DNA from: Bdellovibrio sp. UBA4095
GTDB lineage: Bacteria; Bdellovibrionota; Bdellovibrionia; Bdellovibrionales; Bdellovibrionaceae
Reading direction: 5' to 3'
DNA length: 64,000 bases
Assembly: GCA_002381805.1 (NCBI GenBank)
Contig: DFXZ01000010.1
Coordinates: 124,001-188,000 of the forward strand
Made by a program: the position numbers and the translations under genes. Shown here piece by piece: positions 44,226 to 52,524 of the stretch; the stretch's first letter is position 1; each line of letters opens with the position of its first letter. The notes below the pieces were generated by a model. That model worked only from the letters and a program-made list of their open reading frames with translations. It had not been told where the DNA came from and ran no database searches.

Positions 44226-44911
44226 TGGGAGAGCAGTTAGTTCTTTTCAAAGCCATCAATACCGAATCTGATCAACAACTGTTAATGCAGAAGGCGCTCT
44301 CTCATCACGGTGCCTTTTCGCTGCAGTTTAAAAGCGATAACTTCTTTGAAGTTAAAACCCTCAGTGTCCTTTCCAATAACGGCGTACTCACAATCAAGTG
44401 CTCCAGACCTGAAGAGCCCGCTCCTTCGTTTGCAAACACGCTCTGTTCAGCCAGCTTTATGATCGGCTCTGAAAGATACCTTTTTGAAACTCGACCAGTC
44501 GTAGATGACAAGTTTTTGAGCCTTCCCGTGCTGAACTTGTTTCATTTGCAACGCCGAAAGAACTTTCGTTATGCCTTTCCTCCCGACTATCCCAGCAAGT
44601 TTTCGGTAGTTCATTCAAATAACCCGGAAAACTTAGTTTGCCGACTCTTGGATTTAAGCACCGAGGGCTGTGCCGTCGAAGTTCCAGCTGATTCCATGAA
44701 CTATAAATCCGGCGATAAGATCCAGGCCGATATCCATCTCGGAGAGCGCAGTGCCATTCGGGTTCAAGGTGATATCAAAAACATTAGACCTGCTGAAGAT
44801 CATTTCGTTTTAGGTGTCGAGTTTGATCATGTGCCTAATATGAGTGAGCACAAGATCCTTGTGGCTCTTACTGAGTTTCAACGAGAACACTTTGCAAAGA
44901 ATGCCTCTTGA
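44225..44911 (+). CDS. PilZ-domain protein
   Basis: A 228-residue protein. An N-terminal YcgR/flagellar-brake-like region (about 1-100) precedes a PilZ domain with the c-di-GMP-binding RxxxR (QRRKNFR) near 110-116 and (D/N)xSxxG (DLSTEGCAVEV) near 148. It should bind cyclic di-GMP and pass the signal to a target such as the flagellar motor. Its start overlaps the stop of the cNMP protein as TAATG, so the two are made together. This links a cNMP-type domain and a c-di-GMP receptor in one transcript. Confidence 0.87.
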   Translation: MGEQLVLFKAINTESDQQLLMQKALSHHGAFSLQFKSDNFFEVKTLSVLSNNGVLTIKCSRPEEPAPSFANTLCSASFMIGSERYLFETRPVVDDKFLSLPVLNLFHLQRRKNFRYAFPPDYPSKFSVVHSNNPENLVCRLLDLSTEGCAVEVPADSMNYKSGDKIQADIHLGERSAIRVQGDIKNIRPAEDHFVLGVEFDHVPNMSEHKILVALTEFQREHFAKNAS

Positions 44912-44936
44912 TCAGCATAAGAAGTGAACTCTAGAA

Positions 44937-46016
44937 ATGAAGAAAATATACAAGTATGCAGCACTCTTTGCTCTGATATTTGCCGCCCAGATTGTAGTGG
45001 GCTGGCTTTTAGGCGTCCGGCTAGAAGAAAACGCATTTGAAATTTTCACGGCATTGATATTGGAACCCATCGTCCTCTTCAGTGTTTTTAATATATATCA
45101 CAATCGATTTGAACTTTTCGAAGAAGAAAAAGCTCGTCTTTCCATTAGTGACGAGGAACTTAAAAAAACCTACAACTTGGAAAAGCTCCTGAGTTTATGG
45201 GGTAAAGAGATTGCTATTGTCCCAGAGTTCTTACCAGCGCAGCCACTGCCCATCGAAAAGGTCTCGGTACAGTTAAATACCAAAAAGTTCACTCTGGATC
45301 CTTTTTTGGCGATCCACCTTGAGGAGATTCTTAGAGTTAACAGAAAATCCTTTAACAGTCTTACCTTGCGTTTAGATCAGATTCATTCCAGTCCTGATGA
45401 TATTAAGCTTGATCTTTCCTTTTCTGACTACTTCTCTCACCTAGCAACAAATCTTTCTCCAGAAATACAAGTCGGCGGTGTCCGCCTTCGCTCCTTTTTA
45501 GAGCCTGGCCCCACGTTGACGCCACTGGCGGTTTCAAAAACCTCGAACCATCTTGGCTTAAATGTTTTGTTACTGACGGCTGACCAAAAGCTCGTCATAC
45601 AGGAACGCAATGATAAAGTTTCAAGCTTTGCCAATACTTTAAGCCCTTCCTCAAGTGGTGCGCTAAACTACAGCATTGCTATTGAAAAAGACAAGACCGT
45701 TTCTCTGCAAACTGCGCTTCGCAACGAGTTGTCTGAAGAGCTCTCAGCAGAAATAGATGTCGATGAAATTTTCTTATTGGGCTTAACTCGAGAGCTAAAA
45801 AGGCTGGGTAAGCCAGAACTTCATTTTTTGGCAAAAACGTCCTTAAATTCGACAGAGCTTCTCGCCATCGTCGAACGAAACCCGAAATTCCAGGATGAAG
45901 CCCAGGCCTTGCGCTTCATCCCTTACCAACGCACCCGGGAGGAACTGCAGAACCAAAAACTCAGCCCCTCACTTGAAACCAATCTGGCGCTCTATGAACT
46001 TATGGCAAAACATTAA
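44937..46016 (+). CDS. Membrane-anchored Nudix-like protein
   Basis: A 359-residue protein with two hydrophobic helices in the first 60 residues (YKYAALFALIFAAQIVVGWLLG and FEIFTALILEPIVLFSVFNIY). The C-terminal half resembles a Nudix fold: VLLLTADQKLVIQERNDKVSSFANTL and the Nudix-box-like TALRNELSEELSAEI, which keeps the R-x-E-x-x-E-E core, though the conserved glycine before it is displaced. A nucleotide-diphosphate hydrolase role is possible. It lies 25 bases after the PilZ gene and likely belongs to the same transcript. Confidence 0.72.
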   Translation: MKKIYKYAALFALIFAAQIVVGWLLGVRLEENAFEIFTALILEPIVLFSVFNIYHNRFELFEEEKARLSISDEELKKTYNLEKLLSLWGKEIAIVPEFLPAQPLPIEKVSVQLNTKKFTLDPFLAIHLEEILRVNRKSFNSLTLRLDQIHSSPDDIKLDLSFSDYFSHLATNLSPEIQVGGVRLRSFLEPGPTLTPLAVSKTSNHLGLNVLLLTADQKLVIQERNDKVSSFANTLSPSSSGALNYSIAIEKDKTVSLQTALRNELSEELSAEIDVDEIFLLGLTRELKRLGKPELHFLAKTSLNSTELLAIVERNPKFQDEAQALRFIPYQRTREELQNQKLSPSLETNLALYELMAKH

Positions 46017-46113
46017 CAGCCGGGACCTATGACTAGGGATTGCAATCCGTTTGCCAGTCGCATTTCAAACTCATTACCATAAGTACAAATCAAAACAGGA
46101 AAGAAACTACAGT

Positions 46114-47823
46114 ATGAGCTTTTTCATTCGTGAAGCGTCCGCCGATGACTTGAACCGCTTGCGCAAATCACTGACCGAATGGGGCACTAAAAAAGTCGGC
46201 AATCTGGAAACCAAACTTGGTGAAAAAGTTGAAATCACTTCTTGTAAATGCTGTGATGTCTATTCTCTATCGTTAGACACTCTGATCGAAAAACGTGAAT
46301 CCAAAGTAGTCATTAAACCCAGCAAAAAGGATCAACTTGCGACAAGCCCGCGCGTGGCTCACGGAAGTATCAACATTTGGAGCACTCCAACTCCAACGGG
46401 ATTTAAGAACTCATTTGTCGAAACCTTTCACATCGACACCATTTCGGGAACCGAATACTACGTCCCTTGCAAAGACTGTAACGAGAAAGGTCACAACGAC
46501 TGCCCCTCATGTAATAAATCCGGCAAGGAAAAATGCGGAGCCTGTCACGCCACGAAGCGGGTCGACTGTTCAAGCTGCAATGGCTACGGATTCTTCGACT
46601 GTGCAAACTGTAACCACACTGGACAAGTGAACGTTGATTGCTCTGTCTGCCACAAAGGTTACGTCAATTGCAATGCCTGCGGTGGTGATGGACATTTCAG
46701 AAATTCTCAAGGGAACAAAATTGAATGCCGCGCCTGCAATGGCACTGGCGACGATGTTTGCGGAGCTTGTGGCGGACGTGGTTTCGACACTGTTCGTTGT
46801 AATCAGTGTAATAGCGGAGAAATACCCTGCAAGACCTGCCGCACCCAGAAGACTGTGCCCTGTACCGCCTGTGACCCCAACGGTTTGATTCCTTGTAGCA
46901 CCTGCCTCGGAAAAACGTTGGTCGATTGCGTTCCCTGTAAAACCCTGGGCGGCTTTAAACATTCAGAAAATTTGAACTATACAACTCATATTGAACAGAA
47001 CGAAGTATTCTTAAGTCCTCTAGAAAGCATCAAGAAAGACCATTTCTTAGACTATAAAGAGAAACAAGAATACTTGAGCGATCAGTTTAGTATGGCAGAC
47101 ATTCAAGAGAAAATTCCCTTCCCAGAATTACATCCCACTTTGACCGAGCTGCAAAGTCATGTGCAAAGTTCTCGGCCCCCGGCGACTTTGAAGGAACGCT
47201 TGGTTTACGGCAAGGATTCTGTTTTAGATGTGCATTTCAAATACGAGGGGCAAGAGGGTCACGCCTATTACTATCTCAACTTTGGCAGCCTGGTCGTTAC
47301 AAAGGATCCTCTTTCCAACAAACATAAAAAATCCAGCGACGAACTGACGGCTTCGTTTAAAAAAGCAAAGGCCACGCATAATTTTGCGGAAGCCCAGAAA
47401 ATCATCGCTCGCGCGGAAGAGCTCAAGCTTGGGTCCCTGGCAAAAACGTGGAAGGCTGAAATTGAGGCTCTTAAAGAAAAGCTTCGCAAAGAAGAAGTCG
47501 ATCGCTTCATTCATAAAGTCAAAAGGCCGACACTCATTGCCGTTCCCCTGGGGTTCTGGCTTGTCGGTGGATTTTTAACATCATTGAGTATTACGATTCT
47601 GCTTATTTTTGCGTTCCTCGCCTTTGGAGCCTATCAAAACACATCCAAAGACAATAAATTGGAAATCGCTCAACACAAAAAAGACCTGCATAAGCAAGTC
47701 AAGCGTTTGGCCATGATCTATGGAATATCGATCGCAGTGATCTTTGGCCTTAACTATTATTCTGCACAAAAAGACACCGAACAATTCTTTCGCAGAGGCA
47801 TTCTGCTACAAGGACAGAAATAA
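46114..47823 (+). CDS. Membrane protein with 14 CxxC motifs (DnaJ-type zinc-finger array)
   Basis: A 569-residue protein. After an N-terminal domain (SCKCC at 44-47), residues 119-275 contain 14 CxxC units with spacing like the CxxCxGxG repeats of DnaJ (for example CGACHATKRVDCSSCNGYGFFDCANC), enough for seven zinc ions if paired. A helical coiled region near 420-465 is followed by one or two membrane helices near 470-507 and another near 535-550. DnaJ has four such motifs and a J domain; no J domain is present. Function is unknown; protein binding or zinc/redox sensing are possible. The stop overlaps the next gene as TAATG. Confidence 0.82.
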   Translation: MSFFIREASADDLNRLRKSLTEWGTKKVGNLETKLGEKVEITSCKCCDVYSLSLDTLIEKRESKVVIKPSKKDQLATSPRVAHGSINIWSTPTPTGFKNSFVETFHIDTISGTEYYVPCKDCNEKGHNDCPSCNKSGKEKCGACHATKRVDCSSCNGYGFFDCANCNHTGQVNVDCSVCHKGYVNCNACGGDGHFRNSQGNKIECRACNGTGDDVCGACGGRGFDTVRCNQCNSGEIPCKTCRTQKTVPCTACDPNGLIPCSTCLGKTLVDCVPCKTLGGFKHSENLNYTTHIEQNEVFLSPLESIKKDHFLDYKEKQEYLSDQFSMADIQEKIPFPELHPTLTELQSHVQSSRPPATLKERLVYGKDSVLDVHFKYEGQEGHAYYYLNFGSLVVTKDPLSNKHKKSSDELTASFKKAKATHNFAEAQKIIARAEELKLGSLAKTWKAEIEALKEKLRKEEVDRFIHKVKRPTLIAVPLGFWLVGGFLTSLSITILLIFAFLAFGAYQNTSKDNKLEIAQHKKDLHKQVKRLAMIYGISIAVIFGLNYYSAQKDTEQFFRRGILLQGQK

Positions 47824-48665
47824 TGAAACTCGCCGTTCTTTCTTTCATCTTTATCGCCGTCATTTTGCCTATCTTCGGTGTTCGAGTGCTACCCAACTGG
47901 TGGGAAAACCCCCACGGGGCTTTGTTCAATATTGATCAAGCTCGCTATCTCGTTGCGCAAAATGGACCGAAACCAGATCTGGGCCAAATCACCAGTCCGG
48001 TCTACTCGCCTTTCCGAATTTATGCCAATGGTGCAGAATATCGGGGACTGATTACGGTCAAACCCGATGCCAAAAACAAAGTCAAAGTTGGTGGACTTGT
48101 CTTTAAGGGAAACCAAACGGAATCGTTGGGAATCTTAGATGGTGAATTGCTCGACAAAGGGGACCACTATCAAATCAAATTCAGTTCCAGCAGCGGAGCC
48201 AAACTTTTTGGATCTAAAAGCGCTTATCAAGACAAAACAGACTTTCCTGGCTTTTTGGAGCTTCGTACCCACCCAGATTCGAAGCAGATTTTCTTGGTGA
48301 ACTCACCAGAAAGTTCAGTGCGCACAACCTTGCAAAGCATTCGCGGTAATCCAGAAAAAGATCTGATTGGAAAATGGAAGTCTTTCGGAATTTCAGGCGA
48401 CTGGAAATTTTCATTTGATCCCCTTCCTAACAATCAACTGAACGGTATTGCCACGATGACGTCACCGAGTTCGGGTAAAACCTGCTCTTATGGTCTTTTA
48501 GCGGTTCCTATCGTCGGTGCCGATATGCTTGTCATGACTGGAGAGCCCGTGCAAGGACTCGAAAATTGCCCCGTTTACTCTTGGTTGGCAGAAGGATATG
48601 GCGGAACACCCCGATTTGAATTCTTTAATCAGGACGACTCTGCCTTGAACCTTAGCCGGAGATAA
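47823..48665 (+). CDS. Membrane-anchored or secreted protein of unknown function
   Basis: A 280-residue protein starting with a hydrophobic helix (KLAVLSFIFIAVILPIFGV) that could be an anchor or uncleaved signal, followed by a beta-rich region. Only two cysteines (TCSYG, ENCPVY). No family recognised. Its start overlaps the CxxC-array gene as TAATG, so the two proteins are probably produced together and may meet in the envelope. The last 14 bases overlap the convergent Ala-rich protein gene. Confidence 0.72.
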   Translation: MKLAVLSFIFIAVILPIFGVRVLPNWWENPHGALFNIDQARYLVAQNGPKPDLGQITSPVYSPFRIYANGAEYRGLITVKPDAKNKVKVGGLVFKGNQTESLGILDGELLDKGDHYQIKFSSSSGAKLFGSKSAYQDKTDFPGFLELRTHPDSKQIFLVNSPESSVRTTLQSIRGNPEKDLIGKWKSFGISGDWKFSFDPLPNNQLNGIATMTSPSSGKTCSYGLLAVPIVGADMLVMTGEPVQGLENCPVYSWLAEGYGGTPRFEFFNQDDSALNLSRR

Positions 48666-49173
48666 CAGTTTTAATAAGCTGACCGCCGCTGCGGTTGGCT
48701 GCCATCATTTTATCATTGTAGACAAAGACCGCCTCTGTGCTGGGATGACTTTTCAGATACTCATAGGCTTTCAAAAAGCGTGGATCCAATTCGCCGACCG
48801 TCTTGATATGCTTTTCAATTTCAAACTGAAGATTATAAAAATGAGCAATGTGCCCAGGCAATCCACAATGCCCCAAGATACCCAGAAGTTGACTGCCTAA
48901 AGCGCTGAGCTTTTCTTTGGCCAGACTTGGCTTGAGCAGCGGCGGCGCGGCCCCTGCCATCATTTGCGCGTGGGACTGTTTTTGTTCTTTGTGCTGAATA
49001 TAATCCAGTTCATTTAAAAGCTCTGTGACAAGCTCTTCCATTTGGTCCTGCGGAACCGATGAGTCTGCCGCTGTCTGTTCAACGGCGCTCGTGTTTTGAA
49101 CCTTTCGTTCTTGCTTTGCTCCTGAGGGAGCTGCCGCAGCTTCCGGGGTTTTCTTGGGTGCTGGATTAGTCAT
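48652..49173 (-). CDS. Ala-rich protein of the two-AAA+ operon
   Basis: A 173-residue soluble protein: a disordered Ala/Pro/Lys N terminus of about 40 residues, an acidic helix (QMEELVTELLNELDYIQHKEQKQSHAQMM), and a globular C-terminal part (LSALGSQLLGILGHCGLPGHIAHFYNLQFEIEKHIKTVG...). No known family. Its start overlaps the ClpX-like gene by eight bases, so it is likely translated with it and may be a substrate, adaptor or partner of the ATPases. Confidence 0.68.
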   Translation of the reverse strand: MTNPAPKKTPEAAAAPSGAKQERKVQNTSAVEQTAADSSVPQDQMEELVTELLNELDYIQHKEQKQSHAQMMAGAAPPLLKPSLAKEKLSALGSQLLGILGHCGLPGHIAHFYNLQFEIEKHIKTVGELDPRFLKAYEYLKSHPSTEAVFVYNDKMMAANRSGGQLIKTVISG

Positions 49174-50080
49174 GTTGCAGAACTTTAAGCATGTCAGGAG
49201 TGATTTCTATGTTTGTCTCAGAATTCTTAAAGATCAGGTTTCTTTTTAGTGCATAGAGAATTTTGGCTAGAACGCGCATACCGAACTCAGGACGCTGAAC
49301 CATGCCTACCAGCTCGGCCAAGCCTTCGTTAGTAAAGCGCACGGTTTTTCCTTCTTGTTCCAGCTCTGTGTGAAAATGCGTGAGCTCTTCACTGTTCAGA
49401 ATTCTTAAAAGAAGTTCTTGCTTGGTCGGAATGTCGGTCATGACGAAGCTTTGAATTCGCCCTAAAAGTTCGTTCTTAAATCCATACTTCAAAAGATCCG
49501 TATCTTTCATTTTTGGATTCGCCCGCTTCATTTCATCGGCATAGGCAAACGCACCTAAGAAAATCCACAGTGAATTGCGCGTATCGATAGATCCTTTTTG
49601 CGAACCTTCCACCAAACTGAGCAGTTCGTTTTGGATCACATTGGCCCAGTTGTTTCCCACTTTTTCAGAGACTTTATCGAACTCGTCCATCACGATGATC
49701 GACTTTTTGGCTGCGAGCATATTGGATTTGAAAAACTCCTCGAGCACTTCCTCAAGGGTCGTGCCCTGATAACCCGGCCCTACTAAGGAACTTGAGTCGA
49801 TCACGATATAAGGCACGCCGAAAACTGGCAAAAGTTTGCGGATCAGATGAGTTTTTCCCGTTCCACTCGGCCCCACCACGAACATATGTTGGCGCTGTTG
49901 ATTCTTGCCCAAATATCCGGAAAGGCTGAGCGACAGTGTTTGTTTATAGTTTTCATTGCCGATGATTTTGGAATCCATCTGCTGAAAAACCGCTGTCGGA
50001 GTCCATTCTTTATCGATGAGCCCCTGCTTTTCGTTCATGATTTTTAGAATCTCATCAACTTGATCGTCGTATTTTCCCAA
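49166..50080 (-). CDS. ClpX-like AAA+ ATPase lacking ClpX N-terminal zinc domain
   Basis: A 304-residue AAA+ ATPase with Walker A VGPSGTGKT (69-77), Walker B IIVMDEFDK (128-136), and GYQG at 103-106 at the place of the ClpX GYVG pore loop, so it may thread protein. The end of the large domain (LLKYGFKNELLGRIQSFVMTDIPTKQELLLRIL) follows ClpX/HslU. ClpX is about 420 residues; here the zinc-binding N domain is absent and the region that should hold the IGF loop for ClpP docking is short, so ClpP-independent work is likely. The start is TTG with GAGGAG six bases upstream, two bases after the next gene's stop. Confidence 0.85.
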   Translation of the reverse strand: MGKYDDQVDEILKIMNEKQGLIDKEWTPTAVFQQMDSKIIGNENYKQTLSLSLSGYLGKNQQRQHMFVVGPSGTGKTHLIRKLLPVFGVPYIVIDSSSLVGPGYQGTTLEEVLEEFFKSNMLAAKKSIIVMDEFDKVSEKVGNNWANVIQNELLSLVEGSQKGSIDTRNSLWIFLGAFAYADEMKRANPKMKDTDLLKYGFKNELLGRIQSFVMTDIPTKQELLLRILNSEELTHFHTELEQEGKTVRFTNEGLAELVGMVQRPEFGMRVLAKILYALKRNLIFKNSETNIEITPDMLKVLQHD

Positions 50081-50082
50081 GC

Positions 50083-51024
50083 TTAGCTCCTCGACTTCAA
50101 AATATTCTGCATCATCTCTTCGGTGATTTTCTTGCGCCCGTCGCGGCGAAGTTCAATATCAATCAATTGCAGGACACCCTGCATTTCTAGAACCATTCCA
50201 TGTTTGGTGGCATGGACAGCCAGCTCCGCAGCTGCGTTTTTGTCAATCTCGAAGCCCTTGCTATCAACGGTTTCCAGAATGATCTTGAGCAAGTTCTGCG
50301 TCGTCCATTCAGGGAAACGAGCATCAAAGTCCGTTAAGCTTGCAAGCTTCGGTCCTAAAAGCCGATTGACGTTTTCTCTGTTGGATTTTTCTTGAGTTAA
50401 AAAGACAAAGAACAGCTTTCTGGTTCGAGTCAGATCTTCTAAAAACTTGCGAAAGCGGTTTACAAAGGTTCCGTCGACCAACTTGTGAGTCTCATCCAAA
50501 CATTTTTCAATTTCATCGATAAAGATGATGCTATTGTTCGGCATTTTATTCTTATCTTGCCAGTCAGTCTTGATACTATCGAAGCCCTCTTTGACAGCAT
50601 AACAATCGAAATAGAGAGCTTTAACCCCGCCCGTTGTGAAGGTCTTAAAACCCTCTTGGCCACTGAGTCTTTTTGCCAAAGTCGTCTTTCCCGACAGAGT
50701 CGATCCCGACCACAGGTTGAACATCGCGTGTTCTTCTTTTTTAGTGAGGAACGAAGCCAGGTTTTTAGAGAACTCTTCGAGGATTTGATCTAAGCCCAGC
50801 AGGTCTTTGAAATAAGGCAAAGCCGTTTTTTCGATGGACACATAAAAATCACTGCTCAGAATGGGTTTCGCCACGGGCGCAGCTACCCCTTGAACTGGCG
50901 CAATCGGCGCAGACTTTTTATAATCCCCATAATTCGCCAACTTCTTATCGATAAAAATCCCAGGAGTTTGCGTTTTATTTTTATCTGAATCGTCCGTGCC
51001 CAAAGCCACCCTCAAAACATGCAA
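50083..51024 (-). CDS. Divergent AAA+ ATPase of the two-AAA+ operon
   Basis: A 313-residue AAA+ protein: an unordered N terminus of about 60 residues, Walker A GSTLSGKTT (107-115), Walker B NSIIFIDEIEK (164-174), and helical lid KGFEIDKNAAAELAVHATKHGMVLEMQGVLQLIDIELRR. Resembles the Clp/HslU-like AAA_2 core but is not assignable. The annotated start is a TTG with no clear ribosome site; the GTG six codons in is an alternative. An exact GCCGATAA lies 14 bases upstream but has no matching -35. It is the first gene of the operon. Confidence 0.8.
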   Translation of the reverse strand: MHVLRVALGTDDSDKNKTQTPGIFIDKKLANYGDYKKSAPIAPVQGVAAPVAKPILSSDFYVSIEKTALPYFKDLLGLDQILEEFSKNLASFLTKKEEHAMFNLWSGSTLSGKTTLAKRLSGQEGFKTFTTGGVKALYFDCYAVKEGFDSIKTDWQDKNKMPNNSIIFIDEIEKCLDETHKLVDGTFVNRFRKFLEDLTRTRKLFFVFLTQEKSNRENVNRLLGPKLASLTDFDARFPEWTTQNLLKIILETVDSKGFEIDKNAAAELAVHATKHGMVLEMQGVLQLIDIELRRDGRKKITEEMMQNILKSRS

Positions 51025-51291
51025 ATAGTTCTAAATATTATCGGCAAATTCGGCTGTTCTGAGTACCAATAAAAGCCTTCCCGACCAAGGCCCAGACGAG
51101 TCGAAGGCAGAACGCCCTCCGGCCTCATTGTCGAAATCCGCGCTTCAAAAAGAGACGGTCTTCTTCGAGTTAAGGCACCGAATTGGCTTTTGAAATTCGA
51201 CTTAAAACCCTATCGAAGATATCGCCGTGAAAAATAAACATAAGCCTAATTCACCAAAAATCGAGCCTGCCGCAAAACTTGACACAAAAAA

Positions 51292-51310
51292 TACAATGTA
51301 TTACATTGTA
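51292..51310. promoter_or_regulatory. Perfect palindrome at the BrnT start
   Basis: TACAATGTA-T-TACATTGTA, nine-base arms around one base. It contains the likely BrnT start codon (51296). A consensus TTGACA lies at 51279-51284 and a weak TACATT -10 17 bases further would fall in the palindrome. Ribbon-helix-helix BrnA represses its own operon, so this is a candidate operator. Confidence 0.6.
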
Positions 51311-51586
51311 GGCAGAGTCGTCACCTGGCATTCCCAAAAAGCGCTAGCGAACTTAAAGAAACACGGCGTTTCTTTTGAAGAAGCTTCAACGGTGCTCTTT
51401 GCCGATAGCACCATCGAGCTTGAGGACCGCAGACATAACGAGCAAAGGTTTATCCTTATCGGCTTTTCCGCCCGAGCTCGGCTGCTTACAGTTGTCTATG
51501 TTTATCGATATGAAGACGAAATAAGAATTATTTCCGCACGAAAAGCGACTAAAAACGAGGCCCACACTTATGAAAAAAGAATATGA
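51296..51586 (+). CDS. brnT: BrnT-type toxin (type II toxin-antitoxin)
   Basis: Ninety-six residues from ATG 51296, which fits the family length; a GTG at 51227 would give 119. The signature is VTWHSQKALANLKKHGVSFEEASTVLFAD followed by EDRRHNEQRFILIGFSARARLLTVVYVYR and IRIISARKATKNEAHTYE. BrnT is a ribonuclease-type toxin of RelE-like fold that blocks growth until bound by BrnA. The antitoxin gene overlaps its end by 17 bases, giving strict coupling. Confidence 0.9.
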   Translation: MYYIVGRVVTWHSQKALANLKKHGVSFEEASTVLFADSTIELEDRRHNEQRFILIGFSARARLLTVVYVYRYEDEIRIISARKATKNEAHTYEKRI

Positions 51587-51821
51587 TTTCTCAAAAGGCA
51601 AAGTAAGAAAAAAGCCCGTCCTAAATGCTAAAGAAACCAAAGTCCAAACAAGCATAAGAATTGACGCTGATATTTTCTCTTGGCTACAAGCAGAAGCCGA
51701 TAAGCAGCACCTACCTTATCAAACTTTGCTCAATAAATATCTTCGAGATGTGATGAATAAGCCTTCGATAGAAAGCAGACTTGCGGCCATCGAAAAAGCC
51801 GTCTTTAAAAAGGCTTTATAG
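51570..51821 (+). CDS. brnA: BrnA-type antitoxin (ribbon-helix-helix)
   Basis: An 83-residue protein: the family start MKKEYDFSKGKVRKKPV, then a ribbon-helix-helix region TSIRIDADIFSWLQAEADKQHLPYQTLLNKYLRDVM. BrnA binds BrnT and, as a dimer, the operon promoter, so the palindrome at 51292 is its likely target. The start overlaps brnT by 17 bases. Confidence 0.9.
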   Translation: MKKEYDFSKGKVRKKPVLNAKETKVQTSIRIDADIFSWLQAEADKQHLPYQTLLNKYLRDVMNKPSIESRLAAIEKAVFKKAL

Positions 51822-51870
51822 GTCTCGACCAAATTTGTTTGAGGAGACTCCAAATGGGAAAAACAAAAAG

Positions 51871-52317
51871 CTACTTCTTAAGCTCTTTCCTAATCCATTC
51901 CTCAGTCTCAACACATTTCTTGCTAACCTCTTCTGCAAACTTTGAATTCAGTTTAGGGTGATCTTTTGCATTGGCGCATAACTCATTAAAAACATTTTTT
52001 CCAGATCCATCAGAGATTGTCATGAGAACCGCCGAACGAAACTTTTGATCGTTAAGATACTCAGATTTTACAACCATCTTCCAATTTTCAGCCAAAAGGC
52101 GATTTGATAAATCTTGAAATCCTTCGGCAATATATCCATCCATTGCACTACATTTTTCAATTTTTTGATGCAATTCAAAAAGCGTATCCACAGTGTTGTT
52201 TTGACTATCTATGATAACATCAATACCTGCTCTTTCGACGTTAGAACATTCAGGATTTAAGCGTTTTGCCACCGCCGCATTCACTAAAAAAAGTAGAGTC
52301 ATTAAAACTGGCATCAT
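51871..52317 (-). CDS. Exported protein of unknown function
   Basis: A 148-residue protein with a signal peptide (MPVLMTLLFLVNAAVA, ATG at 52317 or 52314). The mature part has four cysteines (PECSN, EKCSAMD, ELCAN, KKCVE), arranged in a helix-rich sequence. I do not recognise a family; a periplasmic location is likely. The DNA is AT-rich compared with neighbours, and the gene lies in the toxin-antitoxin islet. Confidence 0.65.
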   Translation of the reverse strand: MMPVLMTLLFLVNAAVAKRLNPECSNVERAGIDVIIDSQNNTVDTLFELHQKIEKCSAMDGYIAEGFQDLSNRLLAENWKMVVKSEYLNDQKFRSAVLMTISDGSGKNVFNELCANAKDHPKLNSKFAEEVSKKCVETEEWIRKELKK

Positions 52318-52353
52318 AAATATCTATCTTGCCTTAAGCATGAATCAGAGTCG

Positions 52354-52524
52354 CTATTTTTTAAACCAGGTACTATCAACATACATCACTATTAGCTCAA
52401 ATACTAAAAACATAAGGACAGCCAAAAAGATGTTCAACCATAGACGATCAATACCATAGGCAATTACTGCTAAAAACAATGCACGTACGCACCAAATACC
52501 AATCTTTGCAAATCTGTTTTTCAT
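52354..52524 (-). CDS. Small two-helix membrane protein
   Basis: A 56-residue protein: basic start MKNRFAKIG, hydrophobic segments near 10-25 and 28-48. ATG 52524 overlaps the stop of the preceding membrane gene as ATGA, which marks it as coupled; an in-frame start at 52536 is less likely. No known family. Confidence 0.6.
   Translation of the reverse strand: MKNRFAKIGIWCVRALFLAVIAYGIDRLWLNIFLAVLMFLVFELIVMYVDSTWFKK

Noticed and set aside
51038..51045. Exact GCCGATAA on the minus strand as a FliA promoter for the AAA+ operon
   Set aside because: No TAAA-like -35 lies 15 bases upstream and the leader would be only about seven bases.
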